64,000 bases of DNA from an uncultured Eubacteriales bacterium (GCA_959604355.1 CAUHAO010000003.1:66789-130788), one strand, 5' to 3'. Positions 48,615 through 57,816 are shown, counted from the first letter of the stretch. Numbers and translations are program-made. The notes: generated by a model from the sequence alone, not told the origin.

Positions 48615-49724
48615 TTATTTCAGTTTTATCAGCGCATCGAGCGCGTCTTTCACTGCACTTACGGCTGTGTCAACGTCCTGCTCGGTGTTGAGATGCGAAA
48701 AGCTTATTCTGAGAGCCGATTTTCCGTAATTTTCAAGTCCGAGAGCGCGGAAAACGGCACTTGATTTTTTTGACGAGCATGCCGAGCCGGTCGAAACGTA
48801 TATTTCGCGGGAGGAAAGATAGTGCAGAATATTTTCCGAGAGATACCCTTCAAAAACCGTATTGAGGATAAAAGGCGTCGCACCTGCGGGCGAGATCTCT
48901 TTAGCTCCGAGAGCTTCAAGTCCGTTTTTCATTCTTTCGCGCAATGCGGCAACTCTTTTGCGATCTTCGGCAAGAGTCGGACGCAGCTGCGCTACCGCCG
49001 CCGCCCATGCCGCCGCGCCCGCGACGTTTTCCGTGCCGCAGCACAGTCCTTTTTCCTGACCTCCGCCGTAAATGAGAGGTTTAAGCTTCACGCCCTTCTT
49101 GACGTAAAGGCCTCCTATTCCGCGCGGCGCGTGAGTTTTGTGCGCTGAAAAACTTGCCATATCCACGCAGGAATAATTGAAATCTTCTTTGAGAAAGCCC
49201 TGCACCGAATCCGTATGGAATACGGCATCCGGCACGCGGCGCTTAAGCGTTTTTGCAAGGTCGCGTATCGGGTTTACCGCACCCGTCTCGTTGTTGACGT
49301 GCATTATGCTTACAAAGACCGTGTCGTCGGTAAGCTCGCGTGCAAGGATGTCGGGGGTTATTATTCCGTTTTCGGGACGCAGATACACCACGTCAAAGGA
49401 CGTTTCAAGAGCCTTGAAGCATTCGAGAACCGCGGGGTGTTCATAAGCGGATGTTATGAATCTGCCGCGTTTTTTGCCCGCTGCAAAACCTCGTATCGCC
49501 AGATTGTCCGACGCGGAGCCTCCGGGAGTGAAAAGCAGTTCGTCCGCGCTTATACCCATAGCCGAGGCAACGGTTTCGCGCGCGGCTTTGAGACGCTGCT
49601 CTGCGTCGAACCCCGATTTATGAAGGGAAGAGGGGTTTCCGGCGCAGTTTTTCAGCACGTCCGTCATCGCGTCCACGGAGCAAGGCAGACAAAACGTCGT
49701 CGCGGCGTTATCAAGATATATCAT
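48615..49724 (-). CDS. Cysteine desulfurase (NifS/IscS type)
   Basis: This PLP enzyme takes sulfur from cysteine. The 369-residue protein begins IYLDNAATTFCLPCSVDAM, has the PLP lysine in SFSAHKTHAPRGIGGLYVKK, HVNNETGAVNPI, and the persulfide cysteine in VSTGSACSSKKSS. It is placed 29 bases before thiI, the NifZ-type arrangement of Firmicutes, so tRNA thiolation is its likely main job. The ATG overlaps the rmuC stop. Confidence 0.94.
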   Translation of the reverse strand: MIYLDNAATTFCLPCSVDAMTDVLKNCAGNPSSLHKSGFDAEQRLKAARETVASAMGISADELLFTPGGSASDNLAIRGFAAGKKRGRFITSAYEHPAVLECFKALETSFDVVYLRPENGIITPDILARELTDDTVFVSIMHVNNETGAVNPIRDLAKTLKRRVPDAVFHTDSVQGFLKEDFNYSCVDMASFSAHKTHAPRGIGGLYVKKGVKLKPLIYGGGQEKGLCCGTENVAGAAAWAAAVAQLRPTLAEDRKRVAALRERMKNGLEALGAKEISPAGATPFILNTVFEGYLSENILHYLSSREIYVSTGSACSSKKSSAVFRALGLENYGKSALRISFSHLNTEQDVDTAVSAVKDALDALIKLK

Positions 49725-51060
49725 AGTCTGAGTCGCCTTCTTCCGGGTATTCTTCCGTTCCGAGCAGTTCCGCGGCAGTCTCGTCGGGCAGCTGCTCTAC
49801 CTTTTTGAGTTTTGACATCATAACTCTCGTGCGTGTGCCGACGAGGTCTTCAAGACCTTTCTGAGCATTTCCGAAATAGCCCTGGACTTTTTCGAGCTTA
49901 CTTTCAAATTTTCCGAATTCCGTTTTTACCGCTCCCAGAACATTCCAGACTTCGGAGGAGCGTTTTTCTATCGCGAGGGTGCGGAAGCCCATCTGAAGGC
50001 TGTTGAGGAACGCGGATATAGTGGAGGGGCCGGCGACCGTGACCTTGTATTCCGTACGCAGATACTCTATAAGATCCGTACGTCGTACGATTTCTGCGAA
50101 AAGGCCTTCCGTCGGAAGGAACATTATCGCAAAATCCGTCGTATGAGGCGGGTCGATGTACTTGTCGTGGATATCTTTCGCATTTTTCTTAGTTGCCTGC
50201 TCCAGCGCTTTGCCCGCGGCTTCTGCGTCGTCTTTATCGCCCCTGTCAAGAGCGTCAAGCAGATTTGCATATTCGGTGTTCGGGAATTTCGAGTCTATCG
50301 GAAGAAGAACTTTTTCTTCGTCCTTTTTGCCGGGCAGACGCACCGCGAATTCTACGGGATCGCGGCTGCCTTTGCGAGTGATGACGTTTTCTTCATACTG
50401 ATCGCGGGTGAGAATGTCTTCAAGAATGCGCGAGAGCTGTGTTTCACCGAAAATACCTTTTGTCTTGACGTTTTCGAGCGTTTTTTTAAGCCCTCCCACA
50501 TCTGACGCGAGTGTCTGCATCTCGCCGAGACCGCGCTGTACGTTTTCAAGCTGCGTCTGAACGAGCTTAAACGACTCGGAGACGTTCTTTGCAAGCCCTT
50601 CCTGCAATTTCTGATCGACTGTCTCTCGCATCTGATCAAGTCTTTTTTCGTTTGAAAGTTGCATCTTTTCGAGCTTCTCATCGTTTGAACGCTGCATTTT
50701 TTCGAGTTTTTCATCGTTCGAGCGTTGCATTTCATTCATGCGTTCGATAATGGTGCGGTTCATTTCGGAGAGTTTCGCATCCTGCGTTTCGCGGAGCTTG
50801 AGAAGCTGTTTGTCGGTGCGGTCCATCATTTCAGCGACCGTTTTTCCGTATCCGTCAAGCGACTGCTGCTGCAAATGCGAGGAGCTGCGGATCGTTTCGC
50901 CGAGTGCAGTAAGGGTGTTCCGCTGCATGGAGTCTATCCGATTGCTGAGGTCTCTTGTCGTCTCCTTTACGATACTGCCGCGTGAAACGAGCACGATTAT
51001 CAGTGCCGCGAGTGATGCCGTGAGTGCGAGCGATGAGATGATAAGCAATGCTGTTTGCAT
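49711..51060 (-). CDS. rmuC: DNA recombination protein RmuC
   Basis: RmuC has a nuclease-like core and limits DNA inversions. The 449-residue protein has an N-terminal membrane helix (residues 3-25), a long coiled coil (about 30-180), and the conserved core with KGIFGETQLSRILEDILTRDQ, LPIDSKFPNTEY, DFAIMFLPTEGLFAEI and AGPSTISAFLNSLQMGFRTL. The coiled coil contains an 11-residue unit (MQRSNDEKLEK) repeated about three times near residues 112-145. It overlaps the desulfurase start by 14 bases. Confidence 0.93.
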   Translation of the reverse strand: MQTALLIISSLALTASLAALIIVLVSRGSIVKETTRDLSNRIDSMQRNTLTALGETIRSSSHLQQQSLDGYGKTVAEMMDRTDKQLLKLRETQDAKLSEMNRTIIERMNEMQRSNDEKLEKMQRSNDEKLEKMQLSNEKRLDQMRETVDQKLQEGLAKNVSESFKLVQTQLENVQRGLGEMQTLASDVGGLKKTLENVKTKGIFGETQLSRILEDILTRDQYEENVITRKGSRDPVEFAVRLPGKKDEEKVLLPIDSKFPNTEYANLLDALDRGDKDDAEAAGKALEQATKKNAKDIHDKYIDPPHTTDFAIMFLPTEGLFAEIVRRTDLIEYLRTEYKVTVAGPSTISAFLNSLQMGFRTLAIEKRSSEVWNVLGAVKTEFGKFESKLEKVQGYFGNAQKGLEDLVGTRTRVMMSKLKKVEQLPDETAAELLGTEEYPEEGDSDYDIS

Positions 51061-51074
51061 ATTCTTTCTCCCGA

Positions 51075-53432
51075 TTATTTGATGATAGTCATTTTGACGT
51101 AGTTCGTCATAAGCTTCTTGATGCCGACCTTTGCGAAATCTATTTCTATCATATTATCACCGGACATTGGGGTTATCTTGAGAACCTTGCCGTCCCCGAA
51201 TATTTTATGGTTTACGGTCTGACCTACCTTGTATGGGCAGGCGTCATTCTTTTTCGTCACAACGACCTGGGATCTCGCAAAAAGCGGTTTGTCCATTATG
51301 TTGCGCTTCGGACGCTGTACGGCATCCGAATTGCGGGAGGGCTGCTGGACAACTCTCTGAATAAGTTCTTCCGGTATTTCAGAGAGAAAACGTGACGGGG
51401 TTGCGGGTCTGGGAGAGCCGTACATCATCCTTGTGCATACGGAAAGTATATACAGGCTGCTTTTTGCTCTCGTGAGGGCAACGTAACACAGGCGGCGCTC
51501 CTCTTCTATGCCTCCCGGTTCCGTTTCCGACATGGGGGAGGGAAAGAGCCCTTCTTCGAAGCCTGCGAGGAAAACTATCGGAAATTCAAGGCCTTTTGCG
51601 CAGTGCATCGTCATGAGCGTGACGGCTTTTTCGTTTTCGTCGAGGTCGTCAACGGCGCTTATGAGAGCTGTCTGTTCGAGGTAGTCGGAGAGATTGTTCC
51701 TCCCATGCTCCGCCGCCTGTTCGAACTGTACGATATTATTGTAAAGTTCGTCGAGGTTTTCTTCTCTGGAGCGTGCGTCCTGAAAATCGTATGTTTCGCG
51801 GAGCATCGCACGGTATCCGATAGCGGAGAGCAATTCGTGGTATAACTGAGACACCGGGAGAGTCTGCGACATTTGCGCGATGTCTTCGATGAGTTTAGCG
51901 AAAGACGTGAGTTTTGAGGCTGCGCGCTGAAGTTCGGGAAATTCCGCAGCACGGCTTAGGACTTCAAATATCGGGATATTCTGCTGCTCGGCTATCTGTG
52001 AGACTTTTTCGAGAGTCGTGTCGCCAATGCCTCTTTTGGGCTCGTTTATTATTCTCATCAGACGCGTCTTGTCATTGGGGTTGACTATGACGTTCATATA
52101 TGCGAGGATATCCTGTATTTCTTTGCGTCTGAAGAACGGCTGCCCTCCGAAAACACGGTATGGAATGCCGTTACCGCGCAGAGCCATTTCTATGGAGTTT
52201 GACTGTGCATTGGTACGGTAAAGGACACAGTAATCATTGTAAGACGCATGATCGGTACCGATGCCCGTAAGAATGGTGCGGGCAATGAATTCACCTTCAT
52301 CGTGCTGTGTGAAGAGCCTGTTGACGGTGATTTTTTTGCCCGGACCGTTTTCGGTCCACATGTGTTTGCCCTTACGGTCCACGTTATGGGCGATGACGGC
52401 GTTCGCAGCGTCGAGGATCGTTTGTGTGGAGCGGTAGTTTTGCTCAAGACGGATGACTTTCGCGTTCGGGAAGGATTTTTCAAAACTCAATATGTTTTCT
52501 ATCGACGCGCCCATAAAGCGGTATATGCTCTGGTCATCGTCGCCGACGACGCAAATCTTGCCGTTGTTTGTAAGCAGGGATACGAGCCTGTACTGTACGG
52601 GGTTCGTGTCCTGATATTCGTCAACGAGAAGATACGAGAAGCGGTTATGTACCGAGCGAAGGACCGCGGGAAATTCCGACAGCAGACGCACCGTAAGACA
52701 TATAAGGTCGTCAAAGTCGAGCGCGTTTGCTTTGCGCAGTTCCGCCTGATATGCCTTGTATACGTCGGGCACGCGCGGAGTCATTTTGTCTCGATAAGAT
52801 TTTGCGAATTCTTCCGCGTCAATGTAGTTGTCTTTTGCGGCGGAAACGGCGTGACGGATGGACTTCGCTTTATAAATTTCGGCAGGCAGGCCGAGATTTT
52901 TTATACATGTCTCCGTGAGCTTGACCGAATCGTGGTCGTCGTAGATGGTGAAATTCGTATCGTATCCGAGTTTTGTGATAAAACGGCGCAGGATACGCAC
53001 GCAAAGGGAATGGAATGTCAGCGCCCAGAGCTGGGTGGTATCGATCCCGAATTTGTTTTCGAGTCTTTCGCGCATTTCGCCTGCGGCTTTGTTTGTGAAT
53101 GTTATAGCGAGAATATTTCTCTGCGGCAGGGGGTCTACGCTCATAAGGCGCATATAACGCTTGTCCGAGATATTGCGCAGGGATTTGTCGTTAAGACATT
53201 GTTCGAGAAACTCAGCATCGGAGTCTTCCGCCATGCTCTCGGTGTTGTAGGCGTTGCCGTATTTTATAAGATAGCTTATTTTATTAACGACTGCGGTGGT
53301 TTTTCCGCTTCCCGCGCCCGCGAGTATGAGCAGCGGGCCGTCATTGGAATATACCGCCTGACGCTGCTGGGGATTGAGCGAGGAGTATTCGTCGTCAAGT
53401 ATTTTTCTTCGTATGGATGTGATATCTTTCAT
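51075..53432 (-). CDS. pcrA: ATP-dependent DNA helicase PcrA (UvrD/Rep family)
   Basis: PcrA is a 3'-5' helicase for repair and rolling-circle replication. The 785-residue protein has motif I LAGAGSGKTTAVVNKI, AITFTNKAAGEMRERLENKF, VDEYQDTNPVQYRL, GDDDQSIYRFMGAS, RSTQTILDAAN, VTLMTMHCAKGLEFPIVFLA and CYVALTRAK. The C-terminal Tudor-like segment (KVGQTVNHKIFGDGKV) binds RNA polymerase in relatives. ATG at 53432 behind AAGGA is chosen over an 18-residue extension. Confidence 0.96.
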   Translation of the reverse strand: MKDITSIRRKILDDEYSSLNPQQRQAVYSNDGPLLILAGAGSGKTTAVVNKISYLIKYGNAYNTESMAEDSDAEFLEQCLNDKSLRNISDKRYMRLMSVDPLPQRNILAITFTNKAAGEMRERLENKFGIDTTQLWALTFHSLCVRILRRFITKLGYDTNFTIYDDHDSVKLTETCIKNLGLPAEIYKAKSIRHAVSAAKDNYIDAEEFAKSYRDKMTPRVPDVYKAYQAELRKANALDFDDLICLTVRLLSEFPAVLRSVHNRFSYLLVDEYQDTNPVQYRLVSLLTNNGKICVVGDDDQSIYRFMGASIENILSFEKSFPNAKVIRLEQNYRSTQTILDAANAVIAHNVDRKGKHMWTENGPGKKITVNRLFTQHDEGEFIARTILTGIGTDHASYNDYCVLYRTNAQSNSIEMALRGNGIPYRVFGGQPFFRRKEIQDILAYMNVIVNPNDKTRLMRIINEPKRGIGDTTLEKVSQIAEQQNIPIFEVLSRAAEFPELQRAASKLTSFAKLIEDIAQMSQTLPVSQLYHELLSAIGYRAMLRETYDFQDARSREENLDELYNNIVQFEQAAEHGRNNLSDYLEQTALISAVDDLDENEKAVTLMTMHCAKGLEFPIVFLAGFEEGLFPSPMSETEPGGIEEERRLCYVALTRAKSSLYILSVCTRMMYGSPRPATPSRFLSEIPEELIQRVVQQPSRNSDAVQRPKRNIMDKPLFARSQVVVTKKNDACPYKVGQTVNHKIFGDGKVLKITPMSGDNMIEIDFAKVGIKKLMTNYVKMTIIK

Positions 53433-53522
53433 TTTGCTTTTCCTTCCGTTTCCGCCGGCCGCGGTTCTGTTTTGCCGCTGTTGCACGCCACGGAATGTTT
53501 ATATAATATCTTTACAAAATAT

Positions 53523-53551
53523 ATTATACATTATTCCGCTGCAAAAATCAA
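53523..53551 (-). promoter_or_regulatory. Sigma-A promoter of the pcrA run
   Basis: Minus-strand TTGATT (53551-53546) and perfect TATAAT (53528-53523), 17 bases apart, about 90 bases before pcrA. Confidence 0.8.
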
Positions 53552-53631
53552 GAGCGCATGTTTGAATTTTTGTATAAAAACGGACAGTCGGGAAAAAATA
53601 CCGTTAAAGGTAAAAGAAAGGTGTGCGGAAA

Positions 53632-54339
53632 ATGACAAAAAAAAGAAAGTTTATTTTAAGGTTTGTTTCGGTTTTCGTCTTTGCTGCGATACTTGCGACC
53701 GTAGCGGTTATCGGTATCGCGCGCCGTGAGGAGCAAACTGTACCAGCACTGTCTCAGTACGGCTCGAGAGGCGAGGAAGTTAAAAACATTCAGCGCAAGC
53801 TCAAGAACAAAGGTTACTATACCGGGGAGATCGACGGTATATACGGAAGCAAGACAACCGCGGCGGTAAAGCATTTTCAGTCCGACAGCGGTCTGACGGT
53901 AGACGGTATCGCAGGCCCGAAAACGCTCAAAGCGCTAGGAATATCGTCTTCATCGTCACAGTCGAGCAATGATGACAACGATTTGTACCTGCTCGCGCGA
54001 ATAATTTCGGCTGAGGCGCGCGGTGAACCTTATACCGGTCAGGTCGCTGTCGGAGCGGTCGTGCTCAACAGGGTCAAGCATCCGTCATTCCCCAATTCCA
54101 TAGCGGGAGTAATCTATCAGTCCTCTGCTTTTACGGCGGTGGTTGACGGACAGTTCGATCAGCCCATTGCAGACAGCGCGTGGAACGCGGCTCGTGATGC
54201 TTTGGGAGGCTGGGACCCGACGGGCGGATGTATTTATTACTACAATCCCAAGACGGCTACGAATAAATGGATACGCCAGCTCCCCATTGATCTCACTATC
54301 GGCAACCACGTCTTTTCTCACGGCATAAACGGCCAGTAA
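53632..54339 (+). CDS. sleB: Spore cortex-lytic enzyme SleB
   Basis: SleB is a germination lytic transglycosylase that degrades spore cortex. The 235-residue protein has an N-terminal membrane or signal segment (residues 6-27), a peptidoglycan-binding domain (GEEVKNIQRKLKNKGYYTGE and IDGIYGSKTTAAVKHFQ), a serine-rich linker, and the hydrolase-2 domain with IISAEARGEPYTGQVAVGAV carrying the catalytic Glu, ending GNHVFSHGI. ATG at 53632 behind AAAGGTG is preferred over a GTG nine bases earlier. It is direct evidence for sporulation; no ypeB follows. Confidence 0.93.
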   Translation: MTKKRKFILRFVSVFVFAAILATVAVIGIARREEQTVPALSQYGSRGEEVKNIQRKLKNKGYYTGEIDGIYGSKTTAAVKHFQSDSGLTVDGIAGPKTLKALGISSSSSQSSNDDNDLYLLARIISAEARGEPYTGQVAVGAVVLNRVKHPSFPNSIAGVIYQSSAFTAVVDGQFDQPIADSAWNAARDALGGWDPTGGCIYYYNPKTATNKWIRQLPIDLTIGNHVFSHGINGQ

Positions 54340-54356
54340 AAACGAACAAATTATGT

Positions 54357-54424
54357 AAAATCCGGTTTTCGCTTGACAAAAACGGTATGTTCCGTTATCA
54401 TTTAAGCGTGGCCGGATTTTTTTC
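54357..54424 (+). terminator. Nested hairpin after sleB with embedded promoter-like sequence
   Basis: AAAATCCGG (54357-54365) pairs with CCGGATTTT (54412-54420) before a T run; inside are CGCTT/AAGCG and AACGG/CCGTT arms. TTGACA (54373-54378) and TATCAT (54396-54401), 17 bases apart, lie within the same hairpin and could be the promoter of the next gene. Confidence 0.65.
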
Positions 54425-54456
54425 GGCTCAATAATGTCAGAGCGGAGAAATGAGAA

Positions 54457-54945
54457 ATGACATACCCGATAATCCTGAAAAGAAAGCCCCGTACGGGCGC
54501 GATAACAGCCACGGCGGTATTCACCGTGCTGACGGTCGCGCTTTCCGTGTATTTTGCGGCGGAAGGAAAAGAGCTTTGGTTTTACATAGTCGCTGCGGTG
54601 CTTTTTGCGCTGAGTCTCGCGTTCAATATTTTTCTTTCGGTCGAAAATGTTTATATCGTGGAAAAAGATCGTTTCCGCAGTCTTTCAAGGCTCACGCCGA
54701 AAATTGATATTGGCGCGAAAAATTTCACTTCCGTCAGGTTTACCGAAGACGGCGTGCTTCGCCTGGCGTATAATACCGACGAGGTGATCGTACCGAATTC
54801 TCCGGAAGCGAAAAAGTTCTACGATGAAGGACTCTACGTTTGCTTTATAAATAAAAGTGATGTTTCGCTGCCGCTTGACGTGCTGCAGAATATTCTGATA
54901 AATATGGCAGGGGAGAACGGCAATGACCTTACCTGCAAAATGTGA
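54457..54945 (+). CDS. Small membrane protein of unknown function
   Basis: The 162-residue protein has two N-terminal membrane helices (about residues 15-35 and 40-60, TATAVFTVLTVALSVYFAA and LWFYIVAAVLFALSLAFNIF) and a soluble C-terminal domain of about 95 residues with a PH-like beta pattern (VYIVEKDRFRSL, NFTSVRFTEDGVLRLAYN). No family was recognised. It overlaps the start of the radical SAM gene by 23 bases. Confidence 0.72.
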   Translation: MTYPIILKRKPRTGAITATAVFTVLTVALSVYFAAEGKELWFYIVAAVLFALSLAFNIFLSVENVYIVEKDRFRSLSRLTPKIDIGAKNFTSVRFTEDGVLRLAYNTDEVIVPNSPEAKKFYDEGLYVCFINKSDVSLPLDVLQNILINMAGENGNDLTCKM

Positions 54946-55813
54946 TGCATGCCCGCGTATGTGCGGCGTCGACAGACGCACGGACGCGGGTTTTTGCGGT
55001 GTTAAAGGCGAAAAGATAAAGATTGCAAAAGTGATGATCCATAAGTGGGAAGAGCCATGTATAAGCGGCGGAAACGGCGCGGGAACAGTGTTTTTCTCAG
55101 GTTGCAGCCTGCGGTGCGTATTCTGTCAGAATTATGCTGTGAGCCATGACTGCATCGGAGACGAATACTCTGTTGATGAGCTGTGCGATATATTCAAACG
55201 CCTTGAGACCGACGGGGCTGACAATATAGATCTTGTCACACCCACACATTACGCGTATCATATAATGGCGGCGCTGGATAAATACCGTCCGTCGGTGCCG
55301 GTGATATGGAACAGCGGCGGCTATGAGAGGGTTGAAATGATACGTAGGCTGAAAGATTACGTTGACGTGTATATGCCGGACTTGAAATATATCAGCAACG
55401 AGAAAGCGAAGGCATATTCCGCGGCGGAGGATTATTTTGCATTTGCGTCAGAAGCGATAAAAGAAATGTGCACACAGACGGGCCCGGCGGTCTTCGATGA
55501 AAAAGGGCTGATAAAGCGCGGCACGATAGTGAGGCATCTCGTTCTTCCTGCTTCTTCCGTGCAGTCGGTACGCCTGCTGCGCTGGATAAGCGAAAATCTG
55601 CCGGGGGACGTTTATGTAAGTCTTATGGGGCAGTATATTCCGCAGGGTGAGGCGCTCAACGGTTCTTTTCCCGAACTGAAAAGACGGCTCACATACAGCG
55701 AATACCGTCGCGCGCAGGACGCGCTCCGGAAATTCGGCATCGAAAACGGATATTCGCAGGAGCTGTCGTCATCTTCAACGGAATTTATTCCCGATTTTAT
55801 GAAAAAAAACTGA
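54923..55813 (+). CDS. Radical SAM protein (PflA-like group)
   Basis: The 296-residue protein has the radical SAM motif GCSLRCVFCQNY (Cys61, 65, 68) and an N-terminal cysteine cluster CDACPRMCGVDRRTDAGFCG that could hold an extra iron-sulfur site. VIWNSGGYERVEMI and YVDVYMPDLKYIS follow as in pyruvate formate-lyase activase-like proteins. Its target is unknown; no glycyl radical enzyme is adjacent. The relatives of this N-terminally Cys-rich type are generally uncharacterised. Confidence 0.88.
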   Translation: MTLPAKCDACPRMCGVDRRTDAGFCGVKGEKIKIAKVMIHKWEEPCISGGNGAGTVFFSGCSLRCVFCQNYAVSHDCIGDEYSVDELCDIFKRLETDGADNIDLVTPTHYAYHIMAALDKYRPSVPVIWNSGGYERVEMIRRLKDYVDVYMPDLKYISNEKAKAYSAAEDYFAFASEAIKEMCTQTGPAVFDEKGLIKRGTIVRHLVLPASSVQSVRLLRWISENLPGDVYVSLMGQYIPQGEALNGSFPELKRRLTYSEYRRAQDALRKFGIENGYSQELSSSSTEFIPDFMKKN

Positions 55814-55832
55814 AAAAATTCGGTTTTACTTA

Positions 55833-55861
55833 TTGCAATTCACCTCTGTATATGATATAAT
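55833..55861 (+). promoter_or_regulatory. Sigma-A promoter of the transketolase genes
   Basis: TTGCAA (55833-55838) and perfect TATAAT (55856-55861), 17 bases apart. Confidence 0.85.
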
Positions 55862-55923
55862 ACATATTATAATGAAATACCATTGCAACCAGCAAGATTT
55901 TATACGAAAGGACTTGGTCAGAA

Positions 55924-56733
55924 ATGGAAACAAAAGAATTTGCCAAGAATATGCGCAAACTGATCCTCGAGGCGATCTATAACTCCAAGAGCGGTCATCC
56001 GGGCGGATCGCTTTCATGTGCCGACATCGTCGCCGTACTTTTTAATGAAGAGATGAATATCTCTTCCGATGATCCGAAGAATCCCGACAGAGACAGATTC
56101 GTTCTTTCCAAGGGACATGCCTGCATGACTCTTTACTCTGCGCTTGCACTCAAAGGGTTTTTCCCCGTTGAAACAACTAAAACTTTCAGAAAAATAGACA
56201 GTATACTCCAGGGACATCCCGATATGAAGAATATCCCCGGTGTAGATATGTCTACCGGCTCGCTCGGCCAGGGAATCTCCGCCGCATGCGGTATGGCGAT
56301 TGCCGCTAAGAGAACAGGTAAGGATTACCGTGTATATTCCGTCATGGGTGACGGCGAAATAGAAGAAGGGCAGTGCTGGGAAGCGTTTATGTTCGCGGCT
56401 CATTACAAACTGGACAATCTTTGTTTCTTCATCGACTTCAACGGTCTTCAGATCGACGGTGATATCACGAAAGTCATGTCTCCTCTTCCGATTCCCGAAA
56501 AACTTGCCGCTTTCGGAATGAATGTCATAGAGATCGACGGGCATGATCTCAACCAGATCCGTGCGGCTCTCAAAGCGGCTAAGGAATGCAAGGGCAAACC
56601 TACCGCTGTCGTTGCAAAAACCGTAAAAGGAAAAGGCGTGTCCTTCATGGAAAACGTTGCATCCTGGCACGGCACCGCACCTAATGAAGAGCAGTACAAA
56701 CAGGGTATTCAGGAGGTAGAAGCAAATGGCTGA
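55924..56733 (+). CDS. Transketolase, N-terminal subunit
   Basis: Transketolase transfers two-carbon units in the pentose phosphate pathway with thiamine diphosphate. In this split form the 269-residue subunit carries the cofactor pyrophosphate site: NSKSGHPGGSLSCADIVAVL, SKGHACMTLYSALALKGFF, MSTGSLGQGISAACGMAIA, and MGDGEIEEGQCWEA with the GDG metal motif. It overlaps the C-terminal subunit gene by eight bases. Confidence 0.95.
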   Translation: METKEFAKNMRKLILEAIYNSKSGHPGGSLSCADIVAVLFNEEMNISSDDPKNPDRDRFVLSKGHACMTLYSALALKGFFPVETTKTFRKIDSILQGHPDMKNIPGVDMSTGSLGQGISAACGMAIAAKRTGKDYRVYSVMGDGEIEEGQCWEAFMFAAHYKLDNLCFFIDFNGLQIDGDITKVMSPLPIPEKLAAFGMNVIEIDGHDLNQIRAALKAAKECKGKPTAVVAKTVKGKGVSFMENVASWHGTAPNEEQYKQGIQEVEANG

Positions 56734-57703
56734 ATTTGAAATGAAGGCGCAGAGAGACGCTTACGGAGAAGTACTTGTTGAACTCGGTGCAAAATACGAT
56801 AATATGTTCGTTCTCGACGCCGATCTTACCAAATCCACGAAAACAGCTTCCTTTGCAAAGGCTTATCCCGAAAGATTCATAAACTGCGGTATTGCGGAAG
56901 GCAATATGATGGCTGTCGCTGCGGGTCTTTCCACCTGCGGAAACATCGTCTTCGCATCTTCTTTCGCAATGTTCGCGGCAGGCCGTGCATACGAGCAGGT
57001 TCGCAACAGCATAGGATATCCTCATAATAATGTCAAGATCGTAGCTACTCATGCCGGTCTTACAGTCGGCGAAGACGGTGCTACGCATCAGTGTCTTGAA
57101 GACCTTGCGCTTATGAGAGCCATTCCCGGAATGGTGGTTCTTTCTCCATCTGATGCGGTTCAGACGAAAGCCTGCATCCGTTTCGCTGCAGAATATGAAG
57201 GCCCAGTATATGTACGTCTCGGAAGACTTCCTCTCCCGATAACCTACAAAGAGGGCGAATATGTTTACACTCTCGGTAAGAGTGAACGCCTGGCGGACGG
57301 CGATTTCGCGACCGTAATGTTTACGGGTCCGTTCTATACGCTTGCAATGCAGGTAAAAGATCTCTTTGCAAAGAACGGGCTGAAAGTCCGTGTCGTAGAT
57401 ATGCCTTCCATTAAACCTATTGATGAAAATGAAGTCATAGCAGACGCGAAAGATACGGGACTTATCGTTACAATTGAAGACCATAACATCATCGGCGGCC
57501 TTGGCGGCGCTGTGGCTGAGACCATTGCGTGCGGCGGCGCTTGTGCGAAACTCGTAAGAATCGGCTCTCAGGACAAGTTCGGTAAATCCGGTACTCCCGC
57601 AGCTATCCTTAAAGAATACGGCTTTGATGCCGCGGTCATCGCAAAACAGGTACTTGAGGCTAAAAAGCCCGAGCTTATTGAAAAATTCGATTTCACTCTG
57701 TAA
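56726..57703 (+). CDS. Transketolase, C-terminal subunit
   Basis: The partner of the preceding gene: 325 residues with the pyrimidine-binding domain (FVLDADLTKSTKTASF, FINCGIAEGNMMAVAAGLST with the catalytic Glu) and the C-terminal domain (VYVRLGRLPLPI, VTIEDHNIIGGLGGAVAE). Together the two subunits equal one full transketolase. A strong GC hairpin follows the stop (57712-57739). Confidence 0.95.
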   Translation: MAEFEMKAQRDAYGEVLVELGAKYDNMFVLDADLTKSTKTASFAKAYPERFINCGIAEGNMMAVAAGLSTCGNIVFASSFAMFAAGRAYEQVRNSIGYPHNNVKIVATHAGLTVGEDGATHQCLEDLALMRAIPGMVVLSPSDAVQTKACIRFAAEYEGPVYVRLGRLPLPITYKEGEYVYTLGKSERLADGDFATVMFTGPFYTLAMQVKDLFAKNGLKVRVVDMPSIKPIDENEVIADAKDTGLIVTIEDHNIIGGLGGAVAETIACGGACAKLVRIGSQDKFGKSGTPAAILKEYGFDAAVIAKQVLEAKKPELIEKFDFTL

Positions 57704-57711
57704 TTGAAACA

Positions 57712-57739
57712 CGGGGCGCGCGGAACTCCGTGCGCCCCG
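57712..57739 (+). terminator. GC-rich hairpin after transketolase (no clear T run)
   Basis: CGGGGCGC/GCGCCCCG stem with an inner GGA/TCC pair set. It is followed by TTGAATAAAG and not a T run, so it may be a weak terminator or a stability element. Confidence 0.55.
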
Positions 57740-57763
57740 CTTGAATAAAGTTGAAAATTCCGA

Positions 57764-57789
57764 TATGCGAGAGCATATTGTAAAAATAA
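57764..57789 (+). promoter_or_regulatory. Bipartite upstream motif, copy 3
   Basis: TATGCGAGAGCA, four bases, GTAAAAATAA. The same elements occur in both signal-peptide blocks (13960-13934 and 17347-17321) with five bases between them. Here it is about 100 bases before the lipoprotein sortase. Confidence 0.5.
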
Positions 57790-57816
57790 ATTAAACGAAT
57801 TACCACTTTATACGGG

